Source of the DNA: Nitratireductor pacificus pht-3B
Lineage (GTDB): Bacteria > Pseudomonadota > Alphaproteobacteria > Rhizobiales > Rhizobiaceae
DNA length: 64,000 nucleotides
NCBI RefSeq assembly: GCF_000300335.1
Contig: NZ_AMRM01000011.1
Coordinates: 62,001 to 126,000, forward strand
Direction of reading: 5' to 3'
Below the pieces are notes generated by a model, which was not told the origin of the DNA, made no database searches, and saw nothing but the letters and a program-made list of their open reading frames with translations. Shown piece after piece: positions 28,882 to 39,140 of the stretch (the first letter of the stretch is position 1; every line of letters starts with the position of its first letter). A program made the position numbers and the translations under genes.

Positions 28882-31800
28882 ATGCGTGCGGCACGCGGAC
28901 TTTCCCTTTTTCTCGCCCTGTTTTTCGGCATCACGCTTTCCGCGGCGGCGCAGGATGCGCGGCGCATCGTGACGAGCGACAATGGCGACTATTTCGGCTT
29001 CGACCTGCGGACCGAACAGGACGTCTCGCTCGATCAGTGCAAGGCTGCCTGCCTGGGCGACGCGCAATGCCGGGCCTTCACCTACAACACGCGCGCCGAA
29101 TGGTGCTTCCTCAAATCCGATTTCAACCGGCTCAACAGCTTCGACGACGCCGTTGCCGGCAAGGTGGTGACGGCGGGCGGCGGAGAGGACATCGGCGCGG
29201 CCCCGGAGCTGCGTTTCGTGCCGGAGCATGTGCTGCGGGAGGCGGAGCAGTATCGCGGCGAGGTGATGCGCGACGCGAATGCCGGCGAGGCCGGGTTCGT
29301 CTCGCTGGTGTCGGGCGCGGGGCAGGCGCTCGCCAGCGGAAACGCGCGCGGGGCGATGCACGACTATCAGGCGGCGATCGCCGTCGAGCCGGAGAACGCC
29401 GCCCTGTGGACCGGCTTGGCGCGCGCCGTGACGGCGATGCAGCTGACCGGCAATGAATCGATCTACGCGTTGCAGCGCGCAGGGACCGGCGCCGGGGTGA
29501 TCGCCTACGATCTGTCGCGCAGCACCGAGGGGCGGGCCGACGCGCTGGCGGCGCTGGCCGGCGCGCTCGAGCGGCGTAACCTGTTCCGTCCGGCGCTCAG
29601 CGCCTACGAGGCGAGCCTGGCGCTGCAGCCGGCGCCGCAGGTGCAGGCTCTCTATGCGGACCTGAAGCGCCGCAAGGGCTTCCGCGTGCTCGACCACACG
29701 GTCGATTCCGACAGCGCCAGCCCGCGGGTCTGCGTGCAGTTCTCGGAAGATCTGGTGAAGAGCGGGATCGACTACGCCAAGTACATGACGGTCGAGAACC
29801 AGCGGTCCGTCGCCATCGATCAGGGCGACAAGGAGTTGTGCGTCGCCGGGCTGAAGCATGGCGAGCAGTACCGGATCGTCGTCCGGCAGGGGCTGCCGGC
29901 TGCCATCGGCGAGGTGATCGCCGAACCGGTTCCCCTGGAGATTTACGTTCGCGACCGCGCGCCATCGCTGCGCTTCACCGGTGACAATTTCGTCCTGCCG
30001 TCGAGCGCCCGGCGCGGCATTCCGTTCGTCTCGGTGAACGCGGCGAGCGCGAAGCTCGTGCTTTACCGGGTCGGCGATCGCGGTCTCGCCCGGCTTCTGA
30101 CGGAATCGAAATTCCTGCGCCAGCTCGACGGCTACGAGGTCGACCAGGTGGCCGACGAGATGGGCGAACCGGTCTGGGAAGGCACAGTCGAGATCGCTTC
30201 CGAACTCAACAAGGACGTGGTGACCAGCATCCCGATCGACGAGGCCGTGCCCGAGCGCAGACCCGGCATCTACATGCTGACCGCCGTTCCCGAGGGCGAC
30301 ACCAGCGAGACCTGGAACAGCCGCGCGACGCAATGGTTCCTCGTCTCGGACATCGGGCTTTCCACCTTCACCGGCAATGACGGGCTTTCCGTCTTCGCCC
30401 GCTCGCTGGCCTCGGCGGCGCCCGCCGCCGGCCTGAAGCTGAAGCTGCTGGCGCGCAACAACGAGGTGCTCGGCGAGGCCGAGACCGATGCGGACGGCCG
30501 CGCGGTGTTTTCGCCGGGCCTGTCGCGCGGCACGGCCGGGCTGGCGCCCGCCGCGATCATCGCCGAGAACGGCGAAGACGACTTCGTCTTCCTGGACATG
30601 ACGCGCGCCGGCTTCGACCTGTCGGACCGCGGCGTTACGGGCCGGCCTTCGCCCGGTCCGCTCGACGCGTTCGCCTGGACGGAACGCGGCATCTATCGGG
30701 CCGGCGAGACCGTCCATGCGTCGGCGCTGCTGCGCGATCCTTCCGCCGACGCGGTGGACGACCTGCCGCTGACCTTCATCTTCCGCCGTCCCGACGGCGT
30801 GGAAAGCCGGCGCATCGTTTCGCAGGGCGCGGATCTCGGCGGTCACGGCGTGGATCTGCCGCTGCCCGAAACCGCGATGCGCGGCACCTGGACGCTCAGC
30901 ATCCACACGGATCCGAAGCAGACGGCGCTTTCGGAGAAGACGTTCCTGGTCGAGGATTTCGTGCCCGACCGGACCGAGTTCGACCTGACGAGCGCCGATG
31001 CGGAAATCCCCGTCGGCGGTGCGACGCAGGTGACCCTGGACGGGCGTTATCTCTACGGCGCTCCCGCGACCGGGATGACGCTCGAAGGGCAACTCACCAT
31101 CGACACGACGCGCGCATGGGAAGCCTTCCCCGGCTATGTCTTCGGCCTGGAGGACGAGGAAGACGTGGACGCCAGCCGCACCGCGCTGACCGGTCTTCCC
31201 GAAACGGATGCGGATGGCCGGGCCGTGTTCGACATCTCCGTCGACAACGCGCCGTCCACCACCCAGCTGCTCACGGCGGAGGTCCGCGTGCAGATGCGCG
31301 AGGCCGGCGGCCGAGCGGTCGAGCGGGCAATCGACATCGGCATCGCGCCGCAGACGGAGATGATCGGCATCAGACCGGAATTCTCCGGCGGGCAGGTGCC
31401 CGAGGGCGGGACCGCGAATTTCCGCGTCATCGCCGTCGATCCCGACGGCAACCGCGTCGCCATGCCCGGCATCAAGTGGTCGCTCCTGAAGGTCGAGCGC
31501 CGCTATCAATGGTATCGGAACGAGGGGTCGTGGAACTACGAGCCGATCACCTCCACCAGCCTCGTGCAGGAAGGGACCGTCGCCGCGACGGCCGACAGCG
31601 AACCGCAGATCGGCGTTTCGGTCGACTGGGGCCGCTACCGGCTGGAGGTGGAAGGCCCCGAGGCCGACGGCCCGATCTCCAGCGTCGAGTTCACCTCGGG
31701 CTGGTATGTGGAAGCAAGCTCGACGGAGACGCCGGACGGGCTGGAAGTGGCGCTCGATCGCGAGGGCTATGCGGTGGGCGACACGGCGAAGCTCAAGATC

Positions 31801-34347
31801 GCGCCGCGCTTCGCGGGCGAAGTTCTGGTGACGGTGGGGGCGGAGAGCCTGCTGCAGACCTTCACGGCCAGCGTGCCGGAAGAGGGGACGACCCTCGACA
31901 TTCCCGTGACGGAGGCCTTCGGCGCCGGAGCCTATGTCACGGCGACGCTCTACCGTCCGGGCGATGCGGCGGAGAACCGCCTGCCGATGCGCGCCATCGG
32001 CGTGCGCTGGCTGAAGGTCGATCCCGGGGCGCGCAAGCTCGCCCTTGATCTCGCCACCGCCGAGAAGGTCCGGCCCAGTGAAACCCTGACCATTCCGGTC
32101 TCGGTCGGCGGGCTGGCCGCCGGCGAGGAGGCCTATGTGACCGTTGCCGCGGTCGATGTCGGCATTCTCAACCTCACGCGCTACGAAGCGCCCGATCCGG
32201 ATGGCTGGTATTTTGGCCAGCGCATGCTGGGTCTCGAAATGCGCGACATCTACGAGCGGCTGATCGACGGCTCGCTCGGCGCGGCGGGACGGCTGCGCAC
32301 GGGCGGCGACGGCGGCGGCATGACCGCGACCGGCAGTCCGCCCACCGAAAAGCTGATCGCCTTCCACTCCGGGATCGTCCGCCTGGATGCAGAGGGCAAG
32401 GCGGACATCGCCTTCGAGATTCCGCAGTTCAACGGAACGGCGCGGGTGATGGCCGTCGCCTGGTCAAAGAGCGGCGTCGGCAGCGCCGCGAAGGACGTGA
32501 TCATCCGCGATCCGGTGGTGCTGACGACCAGCCTTCCACGCTTCATGGCGCCCGGAGACGAGGCACGCCTGCTCCTCGAGGTGGCGAACACGGACGGTCC
32601 GGCCGGGGACTACGCCCTGACCGTCACCACCGAGGGCGCGGTCGGCGCGGACCTCAGGTCCGTGCCGTCGAGCCTGACGCTCGCCGCCGGCGGCAAGACG
32701 AGCCTGTCGCTGCCGCTCTCGGCGCAGGATGCCGGCCCGGCCGGCATCACCGTCGCGCTCAGCCACCCCTCCGGGCTGGCGGTCGAAAAGACGGTCGGCC
32801 TGCAGGTGCGGCCCGGCGTGATGCCGGTCGCCAGCAGGCGCGTGGTGGCGCTCGCCGCCAATGGCGGCAGCCTGACGCTGGACGGGGAACTCCTGGCGGA
32901 CAGTTTTGCCGACGGCGCCTCGGTGTCGGTCAGCGTGTCGCGCGCCGAGGCGTTCGACATTCCGGCGCTGCTGATGTCGCTCGACCGCTATCCCTATGGC
33001 TGCGCCGAGCAGACCACCAGCCGCGCCCTGCCGCTGCTTTATGTCAGCGAACTGTCGAAGGCCGCGGGGCTGGAGGACGATCCGGCGATCAAGGAACGCA
33101 TCGAGGACGCGATCAGGCGCGTGCTGTCCTACCAGTCCTCGTCCGGCAGCTTCGGGATGTGGGGACCGGGATCTGGCGATTTGTGGCTCGACGCCTATGT
33201 GACGGATTTCCTGACCCGGGCGCGTGAGCAGGGCTTCCCGGTCGCCGAACAGGCGATGGCGCAGGCGCTGCAGAACCTGCAGAACTCACTTGCCTACGAC
33301 ACGGATGTCCAGTCGCGCGGCGGCGAGATCGCCTACGCGCTTTACGTGATGGCGCGCAACCGCAAGGCTTCGGCAGGCGACCTGCGCTACTATCTCGACA
33401 CAAGGCTGGACGACTTCGCGACACCGCTGGCCCGCGCGCAGCTCGCCGCCGGCGTGGCGCTCTATGGTGATGCGCAGCGCGCGGAAACCGGTTTCGCCTC
33501 GGCCTTCCGGCTGGCGCAGGCGGGACGCGGCGGCTACTCGGCGCGCTCGGACTACGGCTCGCGCCTGCGTGACGGTGCCGCGCTCCTGGCGCTGGCTGCC
33601 GAAAGCCGGCCGGAACCGGCGCTGGTCCCGCAGATGATCGGGCTCGTCTCCGACATGCGCGGTGCGACGCGCTATATGAGCACGCAGGACGAAGCGTGGA
33701 TGCTGCTCGCCGCACGGGCGCTGAGCCAGTCGAGCGACGACATCGCGCTGATCGTCGATGGAACGGCGCATTCGGGGGCGTTCTCGCGGCGGATGTCGGG
33801 CGCGGAGGTCTCCTCCACGCCGCTGACCCTCGCCAATCGCGGGACTGACCCGGTCAACGCGGTGATCACGACGGTGGCCGCGCCGCAGCAGCCGCTGCCG
33901 GCAGGCGGCGAGGGGTTCACCATCGCGCGCACCTACTACCGCCTCGACGGGACGGAGATGAACGTGTCCGAGGCGCGGCAGAACGAGCGCTACGTGGTGG
34001 TGCTGAATGTCACGGAGGCCAATGCATGGCCGTCGCGGATCCTCGTCTCCGATCTGCTGCCCGCCGGCTTCGAGATCGACAATCCCCGGCTGGTCGGCAG
34101 CGCCGACCTGGCGAACTTCGAATGGCTGGGCGAGACGAGCGCCGTCCACACGGAATTCCGCGACGACCGGTTCATCGCCGCCTTCGACCGCAACGGCGGC
34201 AGCGAGCGTGATTTCCGCCTCGCCTATGTGGTTCGGGCGGTGACGCCCGGCGTGTACACGCATCCGGCGGCGAGCGTCGAGGACATGTACCGGCCGCAGC
34301 TTTCGGCACGCACTGCGACCGGGTTTATGGAGGTGCTCGGGCAGTAG
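28882..34347 (+). CDS. Bacterial alpha-2-macroglobulin with N-terminal PAN/apple domain
   Basis: An 1821-residue periplasmic or outer-membrane-facing protease inhibitor. A signal peptide (LSLFLALFFGITLSAAAQ) is followed by a PAN/apple-like domain (CKAACLGDAQCRAFTYNT, WCFLKSD), a helical repeat region (about 140-260) and the MG domains. The thioester motif CAEQ is at residues 1374-1377, within YPYGCAEQTTSRALPLLY, so it should trap attacking proteases covalently. The ATG at 28882 follows GGAGGAA. It is paired with pbpC downstream, the conserved combination thought to protect and repair a breached envelope. Confidence 0.96.
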   Translation: MRAARGLSLFLALFFGITLSAAAQDARRIVTSDNGDYFGFDLRTEQDVSLDQCKAACLGDAQCRAFTYNTRAEWCFLKSDFNRLNSFDDAVAGKVVTAGGGEDIGAAPELRFVPEHVLREAEQYRGEVMRDANAGEAGFVSLVSGAGQALASGNARGAMHDYQAAIAVEPENAALWTGLARAVTAMQLTGNESIYALQRAGTGAGVIAYDLSRSTEGRADALAALAGALERRNLFRPALSAYEASLALQPAPQVQALYADLKRRKGFRVLDHTVDSDSASPRVCVQFSEDLVKSGIDYAKYMTVENQRSVAIDQGDKELCVAGLKHGEQYRIVVRQGLPAAIGEVIAEPVPLEIYVRDRAPSLRFTGDNFVLPSSARRGIPFVSVNAASAKLVLYRVGDRGLARLLTESKFLRQLDGYEVDQVADEMGEPVWEGTVEIASELNKDVVTSIPIDEAVPERRPGIYMLTAVPEGDTSETWNSRATQWFLVSDIGLSTFTGNDGLSVFARSLASAAPAAGLKLKLLARNNEVLGEAETDADGRAVFSPGLSRGTAGLAPAAIIAENGEDDFVFLDMTRAGFDLSDRGVTGRPSPGPLDAFAWTERGIYRAGETVHASALLRDPSADAVDDLPLTFIFRRPDGVESRRIVSQGADLGGHGVDLPLPETAMRGTWTLSIHTDPKQTALSEKTFLVEDFVPDRTEFDLTSADAEIPVGGATQVTLDGRYLYGAPATGMTLEGQLTIDTTRAWEAFPGYVFGLEDEEDVDASRTALTGLPETDADGRAVFDISVDNAPSTTQLLTAEVRVQMREAGGRAVERAIDIGIAPQTEMIGIRPEFSGGQVPEGGTANFRVIAVDPDGNRVAMPGIKWSLLKVERRYQWYRNEGSWNYEPITSTSLVQEGTVAATADSEPQIGVSVDWGRYRLEVEGPEADGPISSVEFTSGWYVEASSTETPDGLEVALDREGYAVGDTAKLKIAPRFAGEVLVTVGAESLLQTFTASVPEEGTTLDIPVTEAFGAGAYVTATLYRPGDAAENRLPMRAIGVRWLKVDPGARKLALDLATAEKVRPSETLTIPVSVGGLAAGEEAYVTVAAVDVGILNLTRYEAPDPDGWYFGQRMLGLEMRDIYERLIDGSLGAAGRLRTGGDGGGMTATGSPPTEKLIAFHSGIVRLDAEGKADIAFEIPQFNGTARVMAVAWSKSGVGSAAKDVIIRDPVVLTTSLPRFMAPGDEARLLLEVANTDGPAGDYALTVTTEGAVGADLRSVPSSLTLAAGGKTSLSLPLSAQDAGPAGITVALSHPSGLAVEKTVGLQVRPGVMPVASRRVVALAANGGSLTLDGELLADSFADGASVSVSVSRAEAFDIPALLMSLDRYPYGCAEQTTSRALPLLYVSELSKAAGLEDDPAIKERIEDAIRRVLSYQSSSGSFGMWGPGSGDLWLDAYVTDFLTRAREQGFPVAEQAMAQALQNLQNSLAYDTDVQSRGGEIAYALYVMARNRKASAGDLRYYLDTRLDDFATPLARAQLAAGVALYGDAQRAETGFASAFRLAQAGRGGYSARSDYGSRLRDGAALLALAAESRPEPALVPQMIGLVSDMRGATRYMSTQDEAWMLLAARALSQSSDDIALIVDGTAHSGAFSRRMSGAEVSSTPLTLANRGTDPVNAVITTVAAPQQPLPAGGEGFTIARTYYRLDGTEMNVSEARQNERYVVVLNVTEANAWPSRILVSDLLPAGFEIDNPRLVGSADLANFEWLGETSAVHTEFRDDRFIAAFDRNGGSERDFRLAYVVRAVTPGVYTHPAASVEDMYRPQLSARTATGFMEVLGQ

Positions 34348-34379
34348 TAGGAGCAGGTTGGATGCTGGCGCTCATCGAT

Positions 34380-34535
34380 ACCCCCCTCTGGCCTGCTGGC
34401 CATCTCCCTCTCAAGGGGGGAGATTGGACTTCATCGATGGTTTCGCCGATCTTCGACCTGACCGGATGGGCTAGATGCGCAGGACCGCTGCTCTCCCCCT
34501 TTGAGGGGGAGATGGCCGGCAGGCCAGAGGGGGGT
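34380..34535. repeat. Large inverted repeat between macroglobulin and pbpC genes
   Basis: The left arm 34380-34424 and right arm 34491-34535 are inverted copies of a 45-base unit beginning ACCCCCCTCTGGCCTG, with four mismatches by eye. Each arm also folds on itself (CTCCC...GGGAG). The unit resembles a dispersed repeat common in rhizobial genomes (from memory). It fills most of the 223-base gap inside an otherwise co-directional gene pair. Confidence 0.85.
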
Positions 34536-34570
34536 GACGCCGCGCACCCGCCCGAACACGGCACGCCCCC

Positions 34571-36658
34571 ATGATCCGCCGCCCGCCCCTGCGCCTGCTC
34601 GCCATCGCCGGTGTCGCCCTGCTGGCGATCGTGGTGATCGGCGGTGTCGCGCTCGACCGTCTCGACCGGGCCTATCCGCCGCCGCTCGCCGAGGCGTCCC
34701 TTTCGCCGGAGGTGGTGGATCGCGACGGCGCGCTGCTGCGTGTCTATGCGGCGGCGGACGACCGCTGGCGCCTGCCCCCCGACCTCGACACGCTCGACCC
34801 GCAGTTTCTCGCCATGCTCGTCGCCTATGAGGACAAGCGCTTCTGGTCGCATGCGGGCGTCGATGTGCGGGCGCTCGGCAGGGCGGCGCTGCAGCTTGTG
34901 CTGAACGGCCGCATCGTCTCCGGCGCCTCGACGCTCTCCATGCAGCTCGCCCGCCTGATCGAGCCGCGCGAGGAGCGCAGCCTCGGCGCGAAGCTGCGGC
35001 AGATGGCGCGTGCCGTTCAGATCGAGCGGCGGCTGACCAAGCGCGCGATCCTCGAGCGCTACCTGACCTTGGCGCCCTATGGCGGCAATCTGGAGGGCGT
35101 GCGGGCAGCGAGCCTTGCCTGGTTCGGCAAGGAGCCGCACAAGCTCGGGCTGGCCGAGGCGGCGCTGCTGGTCGCCCTGCCGCAATCGCCGGAGGCGCGG
35201 CGGCCCGACCGGCACCCGCAGACCGCGCGGAGGGCGCGCGACCGCGTGCTTGCCCGTATGGCCGGCGCCGGGGTGATTGCGGCCGGCGAGGTGGAGCGGG
35301 CATCGCTGGCTCCTGTCGCGGCACGACGCCTGCCCATGCCTGCCTACGCGGCGCATCTCGCCGACGCCGTTCGCCGCGACAGGCCCGGCGAGCGCCGGCA
35401 CCAGCTTCTGATCAGCCGCAGCGCCCAGGCCGGCCTCGAGGCCGTCGCGGCCGAGGGCGCGCGGCGTCTCGGGCCGCGCGTCTCGGTGGCGATGATCCTG
35501 ACAGATGCGCAGACCGGCGCCGTGCTCGCGCGCGTCGGGTCGGCCGGCTATTTCGATGCGCGGCGGGCCGGCTGGATCGACATGAGCGTTGCCCAGCGTT
35601 CCCCCGGCTCGACGCTAAAGCCCTTCATCTTCGGCCTCGCCTTCGAGGAAGGGCTGATCATGCAGGAAACCATGATGGAGGACCGGCCAGGGAATTTTTC
35701 CGGTTACCGGCCGCGCAATTTCGATCTCGACTATCAGGGCGACGTGACGGCGCGAACGGCCCTGCAGATGTCGCTCAACGTGCCGGCGATCCGCCTGCTG
35801 GACGCGGTCGGCCCGGTGCGGCTCGTCTCCCGCATGCGGCACGCCGGCGCAGCGCCGCTGCTGCCGCCGGGCGAGACGCCCGGCCTCGCCATCGGGCTTG
35901 GCGGCGCCGGAATGACGCTGGAAGGGCTGGTGCGGCTCTATGGCGGGCTGGCGAATGGCGGCCGGGTGCGCCCGCTGCGGGTGCTGGCCGACAGCGACGT
36001 CGCGCCCGACCCTGCATCGGTGCTGACGCCGCAGGCAGCCTGGCAGATCGCCGACATCCTGTCGGGCGTCGCGCCGCCGCAGGGCGCGCCACGGCTGGGC
36101 ATCGCCTACAAGACCGGAACGTCCTATGGCTACCGCGACGCCTGGGCCGTGGGTTATGACGGCCGTCATGTGCTCGGCGTGTGGGCCGGGCGGCCGGATG
36201 GCGGTTCCGTGCCGGGCCTGACCGGCTATCTCGCCGCCGCGCCGATCCTGTTCGAAGCGTTCTCCCGCTCCGGCCTGGGCACCACACCCCTGCCGCGCGC
36301 GCCGGCCGGCGCCGTGCGGCTCGCCGCCTCCGAACTGCCGTTCCCGCTCCGCCGTTTCTCCGGGTCGGGGAATATCCGGGCGGCGGGCGCGCCGAGCGAA
36401 CCGGCTCCGGAAATCGTCTTCCCGCCGCCGGGCGCGCGGATCGACGTCGGGTTCGCGGGAGGGGAGGGCGCGATGCCTCTGGCGCTGAAGATCAATGGCG
36501 GCCGTGCGCCGTTCCGCTGGCTTGCCAACGGCGCGCCGGTTCCGGCCGCGTCACGCCGCCGGACGGCGTCCTGGATGCCGGACAGCAGCGGGGCCTCGAC
36601 GCTGACCGTCATCGACGCCGCGGGGCGGACGGCCAGCGTGCAGGTCTTCCTCGAATAG
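34571..36658 (+). CDS. pbpC: Penicillin-binding protein 1C
   Basis: A 695-residue bifunctional peptidoglycan synthase. After a membrane anchor (residues 10-28) comes a GT51 glycosyltransferase domain with catalytic Glu 87 in YEDKRFWSHAG and SGASTLSMQLARL. The transpeptidase domain has SxxK at Ser 347 (GSTLKPF), SLN in MSLNVPA and KTGTS at about 514-518. A C-terminal BiPBP_C domain (residues about 610-695) ends the protein. It normally accompanies alpha-2-macroglobulin, as here, and may mend the wall after attack. Confidence 0.97.
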   Translation: MIRRPPLRLLAIAGVALLAIVVIGGVALDRLDRAYPPPLAEASLSPEVVDRDGALLRVYAAADDRWRLPPDLDTLDPQFLAMLVAYEDKRFWSHAGVDVRALGRAALQLVLNGRIVSGASTLSMQLARLIEPREERSLGAKLRQMARAVQIERRLTKRAILERYLTLAPYGGNLEGVRAASLAWFGKEPHKLGLAEAALLVALPQSPEARRPDRHPQTARRARDRVLARMAGAGVIAAGEVERASLAPVAARRLPMPAYAAHLADAVRRDRPGERRHQLLISRSAQAGLEAVAAEGARRLGPRVSVAMILTDAQTGAVLARVGSAGYFDARRAGWIDMSVAQRSPGSTLKPFIFGLAFEEGLIMQETMMEDRPGNFSGYRPRNFDLDYQGDVTARTALQMSLNVPAIRLLDAVGPVRLVSRMRHAGAAPLLPPGETPGLAIGLGGAGMTLEGLVRLYGGLANGGRVRPLRVLADSDVAPDPASVLTPQAAWQIADILSGVAPPQGAPRLGIAYKTGTSYGYRDAWAVGYDGRHVLGVWAGRPDGGSVPGLTGYLAAAPILFEAFSRSGLGTTPLPRAPAGAVRLAASELPFPLRRFSGSGNIRAAGAPSEPAPEIVFPPPGARIDVGFAGGEGAMPLALKINGGRAPFRWLANGAPVPAASRRRTASWMPDSSGASTLTVIDAAGRTASVQVFLE

Positions 36659-36670
36659 AGTGTTTTGCGG

Positions 36671-37594
36671 TCAGGCGGCGGTTTTGAGCGCCTCGAGCAC
36701 GCGTTCGCGGACGGGCATCGGCTTGACCGCGCCATAGCCGCAGGTGGACAGGGCGGCCGCGGCATTGGCATAGCGCGCCGCCTCGAAAGGGTCGCCATGG
36801 CGATTGAGCTCGGCCAGGAAGTTGCCGTCGAACGTGTCGCCCGCGCCGGTTGCGTCCACCGCATCGACGACGATGCCGGGGACGCGGCGGCGCTCGCTGG
36901 CCGTGGCGACGAGGCAGCCCGCCTTGCCCAGCGTCAGCGCGACGATGCCGGCGCCAAGACCCAGATAGTGATCGGCGATGGCGTCGGGGTCGCTGATCCC
37001 GATGAGCTGCTCGGCGTCCTCGAGGCCGGGCAGCGCGATGTCGGCCTTGCGCATCGCGGCGTCCGTCAGGGCGCGGGCGCGATCAAGTGGCCACAGCTTG
37101 AGGCGCAGATTGGTGTCGAACGAAACCTTCGTGCCGGCGGCGCGTGCAATCTCGATTGCCGCCAGGGCGGCATCGCAGGCCTCCGGGCTGATCGCCATGG
37201 AGATGCCGGAAAGATGCAGGATGTCCGCCCGTTCGATCATGCCACGCGGCAGGTCTTCGGGACGCACGCGGCTCGCGGCCGATCCCTTGCGCAGATAGGA
37301 GAAGACGTGGCCGCTCTCGCCATGGCTGACGAAGTAGACGCCTGTATGCGCGTCGTCCCGGCGGATGACGGTTGAGGCATCGACGCCGTTCTCCGCCCAG
37401 AGCTGCATGAAACTGTCGCCGAACGCGTCGGCGCCGAGCGCGGTGAAGAAGCCGACCGAGGCGCCTGCGCGCGCTGCGGCGATGGCCGCGTTGGAGGTGT
37501 CTCCGCCATGGCCGAATAGATAACGTCCGGTATCGTCGGTCTGGTTGAACTCGACCATCGGTTCGCCCATGCAGATGATCTTCGGATCGCTCAT
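36671..37594 (-). CDS. kdgK: PfkB-family sugar kinase, probably 2-keto-3-deoxygluconate kinase
   Basis: A 307-residue ribokinase-fold enzyme. Start motif KIICMGEPMVEFN, GGDTSNAAIAAARAG (sugar binding) and the C-terminal DATGAGDTFDGNFLAEL (anion hole and catalytic Asp) are clear. The closest match by eye is KdgK, which phosphorylates KDG in the Entner-Doudoroff-linked uronate pathway, but no pathway partner lies nearby, so the exact sugar is inferred. It converges with pbpC with only 12 bases between. Confidence 0.85.
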   Translation of the reverse strand: MSDPKIICMGEPMVEFNQTDDTGRYLFGHGGDTSNAAIAAARAGASVGFFTALGADAFGDSFMQLWAENGVDASTVIRRDDAHTGVYFVSHGESGHVFSYLRKGSAASRVRPEDLPRGMIERADILHLSGISMAISPEACDAALAAIEIARAAGTKVSFDTNLRLKLWPLDRARALTDAAMRKADIALPGLEDAEQLIGISDPDAIADHYLGLGAGIVALTLGKAGCLVATASERRRVPGIVVDAVDATGAGDTFDGNFLAELNRHGDPFEAARYANAAAALSTCGYGAVKPMPVRERVLEALKTAA

Positions 37595-37766
37595 GGCTCT
37601 CTGTCTCTCCCTCGCTCGGCCGTTCCCGGCGGACCTTCTTTAGACCAGTTCGCCAGCTCATGGAAACGCCGAACCGCTCTGTCTTCCCGTTTCGCGTTTA
37701 CGAGGACGCCGGGCCTGAGCCGATGATGAACATCCGTCGAGAAAGCTTGTCCGGGCAGGATAGCCG

Positions 37767-39140
37767 TCAGCGCGCGCCGCGGCCGAAGAGGACCGTGCTG
37801 ATGGTCGAGATCACGATGAGGATGTCCAGATCGACCGACAGGTGCTTGATGTAGTAGAGATCGTAGGAGAGCTTGTCGATCTCCTCCTTGGTCGTCTCCG
37901 CATAGCCGGAATTGACCTGCGCCCAGCCGGTGATGCCGGGCAGGACCAGCGAGCGGTGGATGAATTTTGGCTCGGCTGCCTCGCTCTCCTGTGCCACGTA
38001 CTCGGCCACGGGCCGCGGTCCGATCAGGCTCATCTCACCGCGCCAGATGTTGAGCAATTGCGGCAGCTCGTCGAGGCGGAGCCGGCGCAGGAACCCGCAT
38101 CCCTTTATGATCCGGCTGTCCCTCGCGCGGGTCGCGCCGCCGTCCTGACCCTGGTACATGGTGCGGAACTTCAGCATGCTGAACGGCCGCCCGCCATAGC
38201 CGCGCCTTGTCTGGATGAAGATGGCTGGCCCGCCGTCGAGCGCGCGGATATAGAGCCAGATCAGGATCCCCAGGGGCGCGGTGATCGGAGCGGAGATCAG
38301 CACGGCGATGACGTCGAGTGCGCGCTTGGCCTTCGAATAGTAGATCTGGCTGGGGCTGTAGGCGAGGTGCGACACGTCGAAGGCGTCGACGTCCACGCGT
38401 CCCTGCCGCAGCTCGAGAAAGCTGATCCACGGGGTGACCTCGGCGCCGATCATGTGCGCGCGCGTCAGGAAAACCGCCCATTCGGGGTGATGGTGGGTTT
38501 CCGCATCGATGAGAACGCGGTCGAAGCCGCTCAGATCGGCGTTCTGGTCACGGATGATGGCGACCTTGCCGCCGAGCAGCGCGCTGACCCTGTGCGCGTC
38601 CGGGAAGGCGAGGAGCGCGATGCGGTCCTGCAGCGAGCGCCTCAGCTTCAGATTGGCGGCGATCATGACCACCGTGACGACGGGATAGGCGCAGAGCAGG
38701 CCCGTGTAACTGACCGGGATCCGGGCGGCCGAGAGCACCGCCACCGCGGCATTGAAGAAGATGAGCGTGACGAAGACGGCGATGGTGAACGGATACTCCT
38801 GCCGGCGCAGGCCCAGAAGCGCGATGGCGATCATCAGGGGCAGGATGAAGAGTACGGCGCAGACGATGAGCAGATTGTCCCAGTCCTGCCGATGCGCATT
38901 GAGGATGAACGCCGCATAGACCAGGCATTGCAGGACGCCGGCCACCAGGATTTCCGGCAGCATCCGCGTCAGATAGGACAGGGATCTGTAGCGGCGCACG
39001 GATGCGCCATGACCGAGTATGGTGCTCAGATCGGGCGAGGGTTCACTTCTTGGGCGCGCGGAAGCGGGTTTGACGCCATGCTTTCTTGGTGAAGGGCTTT
39101 TCTCGCCCTGGTCCCTGGAGGAGCTGGAAACGTTCTTCAA
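37767..39140 (-). CDS. Polyprenyl-phosphate sugar-1-phosphate transferase (exopolysaccharide initiation)
   Basis: A 457-residue membrane enzyme that starts exopolysaccharide or O-chain synthesis by loading a sugar phosphate on undecaprenyl phosphate. It has about four N-terminal membrane helices, a CoA-binding-like middle domain and the C-terminal catalytic domain with KRALDVIAVLISAPI, PFSMLKFRTMYQ, LRRLRLDELPQLLNIW and MSLIGPRPVAEYV. The start is a TTG at 39140, with a weak ribosome-binding site; an internal start is possible. No other polysaccharide gene is adjacent, so its end product is unknown. Confidence 0.92.
   Translation of the reverse strand: MKNVSSSSRDQGEKSPSPRKHGVKPASARPRSEPSPDLSTILGHGASVRRYRSLSYLTRMLPEILVAGVLQCLVYAAFILNAHRQDWDNLLIVCAVLFILPLMIAIALLGLRRQEYPFTIAVFVTLIFFNAAVAVLSAARIPVSYTGLLCAYPVVTVVMIAANLKLRRSLQDRIALLAFPDAHRVSALLGGKVAIIRDQNADLSGFDRVLIDAETHHHPEWAVFLTRAHMIGAEVTPWISFLELRQGRVDVDAFDVSHLAYSPSQIYYSKAKRALDVIAVLISAPITAPLGILIWLYIRALDGGPAIFIQTRRGYGGRPFSMLKFRTMYQGQDGGATRARDSRIIKGCGFLRRLRLDELPQLLNIWRGEMSLIGPRPVAEYVAQESEAAEPKFIHRSLVLPGITGWAQVNSGYAETTKEEIDKLSYDLYYIKHLSVDLDILIVISTISTVLFGRGAR

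Noticed and set aside
28507-32367. Upstream extension of the hydrolase frame on the minus strand to 32367
   Set aside because: The signal-peptide start at 28506 has a good ribosome-binding site; the rest is antisense to the macroglobulin gene.
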